From Candidatus Omnitrophota bacterium (GTDB taxonomy: Bacteria; Omnitrophota; Gorgyraeia; Gygaellales; Profunditerraquicolaceae): DNA of 8,938 nucleotides. Below the pieces are notes generated by a model. The model was not told where the DNA came from and made no database searches. It was given only the letters and a program-made list of their open reading frames with translations. The translations under genes and the position numbers were made by a program. The stretch lies in NCBI GenBank assembly GCA_030018895.1, contig JASEHM010000023.1, positions 1-8,938 on the forward strand, in the 5' to 3' direction. This document shows, one piece after another, positions 1 to 5,491 of this stretch (position 1 is its first letter; every line of letters starts with the position of its first letter).

Positions 1-27
1 GACGAGAAAACAAATCACTTGACATCG

Positions 28-240
28 TTATTTTAGGCTATTTCGCAACAGTCCCCGTATCGAAAGATAACATGCGGGATGCCCTTCTTTAGCTTTACCA
101 CACCAACAATTATTCTTCTTGCCACACTTAAAAGTACTATCGATTAAACTCCCCTGCAAAAACGGCTGTTGATGAACAATCTTAGCCAATCGTGAACGCG
201 CCTGCCGCTCGGCCACTTCTAAATATCCTCGATGTTTCAT
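28..240 (-). CDS. Small DUF6788-like protein, C-terminally truncated (70 aa)
   Basis: This 70-residue protein resembles the DUF6788 family, small proteins of unknown function often found beside transposases. Residues 25-60 carry the pattern QPFLxGSLIDS...CGKKNNCWCGKAKEGHPACYLS. It corresponds to the family's Gly-Ser-Leu stretch, a cysteine cluster (C39, C45, C47) that could bind metal, and the HPxxYLS end. Family members usually continue with a Gly-Lys-rich strand and a helical tail. Here the frame turns into an unrelated IRGLLRNSLK end encoded by the left inverted repeat, so the gene looks truncated. The start was set at the ATG at 240 because a strong ribosome binding site (AGGAGG) lies a few bases upstream. 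A longer open frame to 300 would begin inside the -35 box. It has its own promoter and is separate from the his genes. The family assignment is from motif memory only. Confidence 0.55.
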   Translation of the reverse strand: MKHRGYLEVAERQARSRLAKIVHQQPFLQGSLIDSTFKCGKKNNCWCGKAKEGHPACYLSIRGLLRNSLK

Positions 241-380
241 GGTTCCCTCCTTTTTTATGCCTATATTATATATTATATAGGAAAAGGTATATAAAGTCAA
301 GAGAATTATGAATGCGAATTTGCTCTATTGATTTTATTCGGAATTATCGTCTAACAGGTGGGGGTTGTTGCGGAATTGCT
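36..380. mobile_element. Small IS remnant or MITE-like element with imperfect terminal inverted repeats
   Basis: Two imperfect inverted repeats bracket a small gene and its promoter. The left arm at 39-56 (TATTTCGCAACAGTCCCC) matches the reverse complement of 360-377 at 14 of 18 positions, with a run of seven identical bases (CGCAACA) and a shared CCCC. The left arm forms part of the last codons of the enclosed reading frame. That is what would be expected if a longer transposon gene had been internally deleted and fused to the far end of the element. No transposase is present and no clear target-site duplication was found, although a 12-bp direct repeat lies just outside the right arm at 381-406. 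The exact outer boundaries are uncertain by a few bases. The arms could also be coincidental, but their symmetry around one promoter-gene unit argues for a non-autonomous insertion-sequence derivative. Confidence 0.5.
272..300 (-). promoter_or_regulatory. Near-consensus sigma-70 promoter for the DUF6788-like gene
   Basis: On the minus strand there is a -35 box TTGACT at 300-295, exactly 17 bp of spacer, and a perfect -10 box TATAAT at 277-272. A second TATAAT-like stretch follows immediately. A strong AGGAGG ribosome binding site and the ATG at 240 lie downstream. The promoter reads left, through the small gene and out of the window, so it may also drive whatever lies beyond position 1. Confidence 0.8.
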
Positions 381-406
381 GCCCTACTTATCTGGCCCTA
401 CTTATC
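381..406. repeat. 12-bp direct repeat across the hisB stop codon
   Basis: GCCCTACTTATC occurs at 381-392 and again at 395-406, a 14-bp period. The right copy contains the hisB stop codon (TAG at 400-398) and the last codon. The left copy abuts the right arm of the transposon-like remnant. It could be a slippage duplication or a scar of the neighbouring insertion. Confidence 0.75.
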
Positions 407-1003
407 AATTACGCCTTTTGTTGAAGGAATACCCTTTCTTCGCGGCTCAATTTGCGTGGCCTGATCCAAGGCAAGGCCTAATGCCTTAAAGATTGGCTCA
501 AAGTCAGTATGCAAATCAGGGCTTAGAGGATTAACTGTTATATTTAAATTTATTCCCAAATTCTTTGTAAAAGATTCAAACAGATGCAAAACATCACTAA
601 ACGCATAACCATCCTGCGTCTTAGGAATAATACTATCCTTTTCAATGTTTATTCTAAAATAGCCCCTTCCGCTAATATCAACTATAACCTGAGCTACTAC
701 CTCTTCCATTGGCACAGATGCCAAACCAAATCTTTTAATTCCTTTTTTACTGGCTAATGCCTTTTTAAAAGCCTGGCCCAGCACAATACCTATATCTTCA
801 TTAGTATGGTGTATGTCAATTTTTTTATAATCGCCCTTAGCCATAATCTCTAAATCAAACAGCCCATGAAAGGCAAACAATTCCAGCATGTGATTTAAGA
901 TGCCTATGGGTGTTTTAATCTTTGCTTGGCCTCTTCCGTCAATATTTAATTTTATTGTTATATCCGTCTCTTTTGTTTTCCTTTTTACAATTGTCTTTCT
1001 CAT
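398..1003 (-). CDS. hisB: Imidazoleglycerol-phosphate dehydratase, divergent metal site
   Basis: This is the cytoplasmic enzyme of histidine biosynthesis that dehydrates imidazole-glycerol phosphate to imidazole-acetol phosphate using a di-manganese centre. At 201 residues it is a monofunctional IGPD without the phosphatase domain of the E. coli protein. Family landmarks in order are KRKTKETDI (7-15), LNHMLELFAFHG (36-47, usually LDHM), the first metal motif DIHHTNEDIG (H65, H66, E69), RFG (91-93), DISGRGY (109-115), H140 in VLHLFES, a second metal motif, and GIPSTKG (191-197). The second motif, normally HHxxE, reads HTDFE: H165 and E169 are kept and the second histidine is T166. The usual TLHI histidine is N154. 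The start is the ATG at 1003, which has a GAGGAAAGG ribosome binding site; an in-frame TTG at 1036 has none. It follows hisD after a repeat-filled spacer of about 220 bp. The family is certain; full activity is not. Confidence 0.93.
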   Translation of the reverse strand: MRKTIVKRKTKETDITIKLNIDGRGQAKIKTPIGILNHMLELFAFHGLFDLEIMAKGDYKKIDIHHTNEDIGIVLGQAFKKALASKKGIKRFGLASVPMEEVVAQVIVDISGRGYFRINIEKDSIIPKTQDGYAFSDVLHLFESFTKNLGINLNITVNPLSPDLHTDFEPIFKALGLALDQATQIEPRRKGIPSTKGVIDK

Positions 1004-1057
1004 TTTTTTCCTTTCCTCGTCATATTGTCCAATCAATTAAATAAAGGTATGATACTT

Positions 1058-1175
1058 AACGCGAATTTTAAGATGCGAATGAACGCGAATTTATTGCGAA
1101 TGAACGCGAATATCCGAATTAGCGTTTATTCGTTTAAAATTAGCGTTTATTCGCGTTAAAACGTTTATTCGCGTT
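1058..1175. repeat. Cluster of AACGCGAAT units in inverted orientation between hisD and hisB
   Basis: AACGCGAAT occurs at 1058-1066, 1082-1090 and 1103-1111. Its reverse complement ATTCGCGTT occurs at 1149-1157 and 1167-1175. Related GCGAATGAAC and AGCGTTTATTCG copies fill the space between. The two halves can fold into a long imperfect hairpin about 120 bp long in the hisD-hisB spacer. Similar GCGAAT text appears near 313-318. It may act as an mRNA stem between two cotranscribed genes, but there is no T-run that would make it a classical terminator. Confidence 0.8.
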
Positions 1176-1190
1176 TTAACAATTCTTATT

Positions 1191-1210
1191 TAGTTTCCAC
1201 TGAAAAACCC
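1191..1210. repeat. 20-bp sequence shared with the recA leader
   Basis: TAGTTTCCACTGAAAAACCC lies 12 bp beyond the hisD stop codon. It matches 8635-8654, in the untranslated leader of recA, at 19 of 20 positions and in the same orientation. The function is unknown; it is probably a fragment of a dispersed repeat family. Confidence 0.7.
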
Positions 1211-1222
1211 AGCATTAACTAA

Positions 1223-2446
1223 TTAGAACCTTGCCTTAACAGAATCTACGTGCTTGGTTAACCCTTCTATAACGGCAATCTTTTCTAAAGGATCCCTTGC
1301 CTTTTCCAAAGCCTTTTTTGTGTAGCTTATAATATGGATACTTTTTACAAAATCCGAAACTGACAAACCTGAAAAAAACCTTGCTGTCCCCTGAGTAGGT
1401 AAGACATGGCTTGGCCCGGCAATATAATCACCTACGGCTGCAGGGCTAAAGGGCCCTAAAAAAATTGCTCCGGCATTCCGTATGCCTTTTAATACCTTTT
1501 TAGGATTATTCACCAAAATCTGGAGATGCTCAGGCGCAATCTTATTTGCGCTTTCAACTGCTTCTTCTAAGTTTTTGGTTAAAATAATATACCCATTTAT
1601 ATTTTCTGTCTGAGATTTTACTTCTTTGGCTAAGCTTTTGGAATTTGTAATTAATACTGCCAGCCCCCTTGCATGCTCTGCCTGCGCCTTAAGATCAGCA
1701 ACGATAAGTTTAGGATCGCTGTAACGGTTAGCAATAATTCCTAATTCTGTTGGCCCGGCAATCATATCAATACCCACTACCCCAAAAACCTGCCTTTTTG
1801 CCTCACTCACATAAATATTTCCCGGCCCGACAATCTTATCCACACGGGGAATAGTTTTTGTCCCGTAAGCCAGGCCAGCTATGCCCTGAGCCCCGCCAAC
1901 GCGGTAAATCTCATCTACCTTTAATAAATCTGCCACTACTAATATATGCGGATTAATAAATCCATCTTTATCCGGCGGACTGATTAAAACTATCTTTTTT
2001 ACCCCGGCAATTTTTGCCGGAAGAACAGTCATATAAACCGTAGAAACAAGCGGAGCAGTTCCCGCAGGAATATACACGCCCACTCTTTCTAGCGGGATAT
2101 AATTTTCCCCTACTATTGCCCCATCAGCATCTTTAAGCCTCCATGATTTCTTTAGTATCTTACGATAAAACCTGTTTACATTTTCAATAACTACTTTTAA
2201 AGTGGATACAAAATTCGGACTTATATTCTGGTAGGCGCCGCTTATCTCTATCTGTGAAACCTTAATCTGCCTTAAGGATAATTTGACACCGTCAAATTTT
2301 TTAGTGTATCTAAGCAGTGCCTCATCCCCGAGAATACGCACATCTTCAATAATCTTTTTTACCCTTTCTTCAAGGTGACGCTGCCGCGAAAAAGTGCGGT
2401 TGTAAACCTTCTCTAATTTCTTGCTAGTAAAACGTATTATCTTCAT
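1223..2446 (-). CDS. hisD: Histidinol dehydrogenase
   Basis: HisD carries out the last two steps of histidine synthesis, oxidising L-histidinol to L-histidine with two NAD+ in a zinc-dependent reaction in the cytoplasm. The 407-residue length is slightly short of the usual 425-435. All expected signatures are present: VYIPAGTAPLVSTVYM (124-139), GGAQGIAGLAYGT (184-196), GPGNIYVSEAKRQVFG (207-222) and GIDMIAGPTE (225-234). The zinc ligands are visible as Q255 and H258 in AQAEH, D340 in GDYIAGPSHVLPT and H399 in EGLTKHV. The catalytic pair is E306-H307 in APEHLQI. The ATG start at 2446 lies 62 bp after the alaS stop with only a weak AAGG ribosome binding site, so it is probably read from the alaS transcript. 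hisB is the next gene downstream. Nothing suggests inactivation. Confidence 0.97.
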   Translation of the reverse strand: MKIIRFTSKKLEKVYNRTFSRQRHLEERVKKIIEDVRILGDEALLRYTKKFDGVKLSLRQIKVSQIEISGAYQNISPNFVSTLKVVIENVNRFYRKILKKSWRLKDADGAIVGENYIPLERVGVYIPAGTAPLVSTVYMTVLPAKIAGVKKIVLISPPDKDGFINPHILVVADLLKVDEIYRVGGAQGIAGLAYGTKTIPRVDKIVGPGNIYVSEAKRQVFGVVGIDMIAGPTELGIIANRYSDPKLIVADLKAQAEHARGLAVLITNSKSLAKEVKSQTENINGYIILTKNLEEAVESANKIAPEHLQILVNNPKKVLKGIRNAGAIFLGPFSPAAVGDYIAGPSHVLPTQGTARFFSGLSVSDFVKSIHIISYTKKALEKARDPLEKIAVIEGLTKHVDSVKARF

Positions 2447-2475
2447 TTATTAAACCAACCTTAGTCTATAGACGC

Positions 2476-2517
2476 ACGATGTACGATGTACGAAATACGA
2501 ATGACGAACTACGATTT
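2476..2517. repeat. Six-unit heptamer tandem array through the alaS stop codon
   Basis: Six consecutive 7-bp units share ACGA followed by three variable bases. The first two units (2476-2489) are identical ACGATGT. Later units end in AAT, ATG, ACT and TTT. The array runs from the alaS-hisD spacer into the last codons of alaS (stop codon at 2511-2509), so the end of the gene is written in repeat sequence. Confidence 0.85.
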
Positions 2518-5172
2518 ATCTCCGTTAGTTTTGCAATTATTAATAATTATACTCTTCAACTCCTCAAATGCTCTTCCGAGATTCTCAGGGCTATTTCCGC
2601 CTGCCTGGGCAAAATCCTGCCTGCCGCCGCCTGAACCATTGATTTGAATTGCTGCTGCCTTTATTAATTTTACCGCATCCCAGCCCCTCTCGCATAAATC
2701 AGCTGTTATGCCGATAACTAATACCACCCCATCCTTACTCTTTGAGCCTAAGGCAACAATACAATTATCGATTTTTCCCTTAACAAAATCCACGTTCTTC
2801 CTCAATAAATTCATATCTAAATTTTCCAATTCTTTTGCAATTACCCTGATATTATTTATTACCTGATGAGATTGAATTAAATCATCAATTGAACCTTTAA
2901 GGCTGTCCATTTTCTGCGCATTAAGTTCTTTTTCTAATTCTTTTATATGGCTATCCCTTTTATCAAGCTCATGCAGAATTTTATTCCAAGGCACACCCAG
3001 CTTAAATGAAACATTATTTAAAACCTCTTGCTGTATTTTGATTAATTTATAAGCAGTGTGAGCCGTTTGAGCCTCTATCCTTCTTACCCCTCCTGCTATA
3101 GAACCTTCGTGGATAATCTTAAATAAACCTATTTGAGCAGCATTATCTAAATGCGTGCCTGCGCAAAGTTCTTTTGAAAAATCACCTATAGAAACTACGC
3201 GCACTCTCCCAGCGTATTTCTCGCCAAAAAACGCAAGCGCCCCTTGTTTTTTCGCTTCTTTTAATGATTTCTGCTTTATCAATACAAAAGAATTCTCCAA
3301 AATGCAAGAATTAATAACCTCTTCAATCCTGTCCAATTCTTCTTTGCTTATATTTTTAAAATGCTGAAAATCAAAACGCAGCTTATCAGGAGCAACCAAA
3401 GAACCCTGCTGTTTAATGTGAGACCCTAAAACTTTTCTTAATGCCGCCTGCAATAAATGTGTGGCAGTGTGATTTCTGGCAATACAAAGCCTCCTAGAAA
3501 TATCTATTTTTGCTGTAACAAAATCGCCGGTTTTAAAACTACCCTCTCTAACCACGCCGATATGCGCGATTACCTTACCAATCTTTTTCGTATCTAAAAC
3601 ATTAAAACAGTTTTTAGCCTTAAAAAGCTCTCCTGCATCACCTATCTGTCCGCCAGACTCAGGATAAAAAACAGTTTTATCTAAGATTATTACTGCTTTT
3701 TCAGCCTTGGTTATCTTTTTTGCAGGGGTTGAACCCTCTTTTATTATTTTTAATACCCTTGCTTTAAGAAAGTATTCTTTATGCCCTAAGAATTTTGTTT
3801 CTTCTGCATTGCACATCGCATCCCTAACATTAAATACATCCCCTTTCATTGCGCTCTCTGCCCTTGAGCGCTCTTTTTGTTTATCCAATTCCGTAAGGAA
3901 AGCCTCTTCTGAAATCTTTATGCCATGCTTAGTAAGCCAAGAGGCGCTAAATTCATAAGGCAGGCCATAAGTATCATGTAGCTGAAAAGCTATTTTGCCA
4001 ACCTCCTGCGGGCTCTGCTCCTTTATGAACTTCTCAAATTTATCCTTAAATAAAACTTCACTTGAATCTAACACAGCAAAGAAACTCTTTTCCTCGCTCA
4101 AAATTACTTCAGAAATATTCTCCTGTCTCTGGTTAATCTCAGGGTATGATTGTTTCATGATCTCAGACAGAACCGGGACAAGTTTGTATAAAAAGGGCTT
4201 GTTTATTTCTAATTGCCTCATGTGCAGGATGCTTTTACGGATTATTTTTCTTACAACATAGCCCCTTGCCTCATTAGAAGGCATAACCCCGTCATATATA
4301 GCAAAGGTAATAGCGCGAATATGATCGGCTATGGCGTAAATTAGGCCGTTAGTCGTTGGCCGTTGGCCGCTAGGAGCCCCTTGAGCGCTCAGGCAGCCTG
4401 TAATTTCTTTGATGATAGGCTTAAATAAATCAGTCTCAAAATTACTCCTGACCCCCTGCATTAAGGCAGTTAATCTTTCCAGGCCCATGCCTGTATCAAT
4501 ATTTTTATTGGGAAGCGGTTCTAAAGCGCCTCCCTCTTTACGGTTGTATTGCGTAAAAACAAGGTTCCAGATCTCGCTAAATCTTTGACAGTCGCAAGAA
4601 GGGTTACAATCGGCCTTAAGGCATCCTGTATCTTTACCCCAGTCAAAAAATATCTCTGAGCAGGGGCCGCATGGCCCATTTGGGCCTTTTTCCTTTGCCT
4701 CTTGCGGCCAAAAATTCTGTTTATCGCCTAATTTTATAATTTTCCCTTCAGGCACATTAATAATCTGCCTCCAAATTTTGTAAGCCTCATCATCGTCTTT
4801 ATAAACTGAAACCCAAAGCCTCTCTTTATCTATCTTAAGAACCTCTGTTAAAAATTCCCAGGCAAAGAGAATCGCCTCTTTTTTAAAATAATCCCCAAAG
4901 GAAAAATTTCCCAGCATCTCAAAAAAAGTCAAGTGGCCGCTTGTTCTACCCACCTTATCCAAATCATCCGTGCGCAGGCACCTTTGAGATGTGGCAGCTC
5001 GCTTAAACCCGGAATCAAATCCTAAAAACTCCTTTTTGAATTGATTCATGCCTGCAGGCGTAAATAAAACAGTCGAGTCATCTGCAGGGCTTAAAGAGTC
5101 ACTGGCAATAATCTTATGCTTTTTAGATTTAAAAAAATCCAAAAACTTCTTTCTTAAGGTATCTGCATTCAT
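2509..5172 (-). CDS. alaS: Alanine--tRNA ligase
   Basis: This essential cytoplasmic enzyme charges tRNA-Ala and hydrolyses mischarged Ser- and Gly-tRNA. At 887 residues it is full length with the normal order of domains. The class II catalytic core is at about 1-250 (LFTPAGMNQFKKEFLG 36-51, LTFFEMLGNFSFGDYFKKEA 81-100, GPNGPCGPCSEIF 163-175). The tRNA-recognition region follows at about 250-460. The editing domain carries HTATH (568-572) and CAGTH (670-674). A C-terminal C-Ala domain ends in GGGRQDFAQAGG (848-859). The region after RCLRT lacks the GGKHN insert seen in many bacterial enzymes, and a cysteine cluster (C184, C189, C193, C195) follows the core. Between ITG (257-259) and IADHIRA (281-287) the loop is about ten residues longer than in E. 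coli; 267-276 of it is encoded by a heptamer DNA repeat. The start ATG is duplicated upstream and has no clear ribosome binding site. hisD follows. Confidence 0.97.
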   Translation of the reverse strand: MNADTLRKKFLDFFKSKKHKIIASDSLSPADDSTVLFTPAGMNQFKKEFLGFDSGFKRAATSQRCLRTDDLDKVGRTSGHLTFFEMLGNFSFGDYFKKEAILFAWEFLTEVLKIDKERLWVSVYKDDDEAYKIWRQIINVPEGKIIKLGDKQNFWPQEAKEKGPNGPCGPCSEIFFDWGKDTGCLKADCNPSCDCQRFSEIWNLVFTQYNRKEGGALEPLPNKNIDTGMGLERLTALMQGVRSNFETDLFKPIIKEITGCLSAQGAPSGQRPTTNGLIYAIADHIRAITFAIYDGVMPSNEARGYVVRKIIRKSILHMRQLEINKPFLYKLVPVLSEIMKQSYPEINQRQENISEVILSEEKSFFAVLDSSEVLFKDKFEKFIKEQSPQEVGKIAFQLHDTYGLPYEFSASWLTKHGIKISEEAFLTELDKQKERSRAESAMKGDVFNVRDAMCNAEETKFLGHKEYFLKARVLKIIKEGSTPAKKITKAEKAVIILDKTVFYPESGGQIGDAGELFKAKNCFNVLDTKKIGKVIAHIGVVREGSFKTGDFVTAKIDISRRLCIARNHTATHLLQAALRKVLGSHIKQQGSLVAPDKLRFDFQHFKNISKEELDRIEEVINSCILENSFVLIKQKSLKEAKKQGALAFFGEKYAGRVRVVSIGDFSKELCAGTHLDNAAQIGLFKIIHEGSIAGGVRRIEAQTAHTAYKLIKIQQEVLNNVSFKLGVPWNKILHELDKRDSHIKELEKELNAQKMDSLKGSIDDLIQSHQVINNIRVIAKELENLDMNLLRKNVDFVKGKIDNCIVALGSKSKDGVVLVIGITADLCERGWDAVKLIKAAAIQINGSGGGRQDFAQAGGNSPENLGRAFEELKSIIINNCKTNGDKS
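4346..4373. repeat. alaS: Heptamer tandem array inside the alaS coding region
   Basis: Four consecutive 7-bp units of the type CCGTTGG (first CCGTTAG, last CCGCTAG) lie in frame within alaS and encode residues 267-276 (PSGQRPTTNG). They fall in a loop between two conserved blocks where related enzymes have a short connection. A 10-bp palindrome TGAGCGCTCA follows at 4382-4391. Confidence 0.8.
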
Positions 5173-5267
5173 TATTCTTAATTCTGATTTACTATTACAG
5201 TTTTTTCTATTTCTTAATTCTTAACTCTTAGTTCTTAACTCTGATTTATAGGGTATCTGCATTCATT
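5158..5267. repeat. 78-bp heptamer-repeat insert flanked by 16-bp copies of the alaS start
   Basis: GGTATCTGCATTCATT occurs at 5158-5173, covering the alaS ATG and first codons, and identically at 5252-5267. Between the copies is a 78-bp AT-rich insert (5174-5251) built of 7-bp units: two at 5174-5187 (ATTCTTA, ATTCTGA) and five at 5210-5244 (types TTTCTTA, ACTCTTA, ACTCTGA). Both blocks end in CTGATTTA. The arrangement looks like an insertion with a long target duplication. A tandem expansion is the alternative. Confidence 0.85.
5246..5266 (-). other. Six-codon minigene from the duplicated alaS start
   Basis: The upstream 16-bp copy carries the same ATG and first four alaS codons after it (Met-Asn-Ala-Asp-Thr), then one Leu codon and a TAA stop inside the insert. 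If used, it would be a decoy or upstream reading frame in the alaS leader, ending 73 bp before the real start. Neither copy has a convincing Shine-Dalgarno sequence, so translation is unproven. Confidence 0.4.
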
Positions 5268-5340
5268 TTTTAAAAATTATCGCTCGTGTTCAAATTAGAC
5301 GTTACTTATCGACGCGAAATGTATTTTAAGATATCAAATT

Positions 5341-5414
5341 TGTCATACCCGCGAAAGCGGGTATCCAGATTTTTTCTCGTCGTGGATTCCCGCTTAAAGA
5401 TTGCGGGAATGACA
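5341..5414. repeat. 74-bp double-hairpin palindromic repeat (GTCATNCCCGC family)
   Basis: The element starts with TGTCAT and ends with ATGACA. It contains two perfect stems: TACCCGC around a GAAA loop (5346-5363), and ATTCCCGC paired with GCGGGAAT across a 9-base loop (5386-5410). The outer ends can also pair with each other. It resembles the widespread REP/dRS3-like family with the core ATTCCCGCGAAAGCGGGAAT. A partial copy lies at 8750-8776. It sits in the spacer between recX and alaS. The rest of that spacer (5268-5340 and 5415-5491) shows no gene or convincing promoter. Confidence 0.88.
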
Positions 5415-5491
5415 CTCTGGCAGCTAATTTGGACAGCAATGAAAAATTATTTATACCTTCGCCCCGCCTTAAAGCGCTGGGCTTAAGTATT

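Noticed and set aside
241..300. N-terminal extension of the DUF6788-like gene to a TTG at 300
   Set aside because: That TTG is part of the -35 box, and the extension would be encoded by the promoter and ribosome binding site.
560..590. Loss of the fifth-helix metal histidine in HisB
   Set aside because: Closer alignment places H140 in VLHLFES at the expected ligand position, so this ligand is kept; only the second motif is altered.
1004..1036. Longer HisB start at TTG 1036
   Set aside because: The extra residues would be encoded by the ribosome binding site of the ATG at 1003, and family members begin near that ATG.
3155..4261. Plus-strand reading frames opposite alaS
   Set aside because: They are antisense shadows of a well-conserved gene with low-complexity Ser/Leu/Phe translations typical of reverse frames.
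5286..5486. Plus-strand reading frame of 66 codons between alaS and recX
   Set aside because: It runs through the 74-bp palindromic repeat, has no ribosome binding site and no recognisable protein features.
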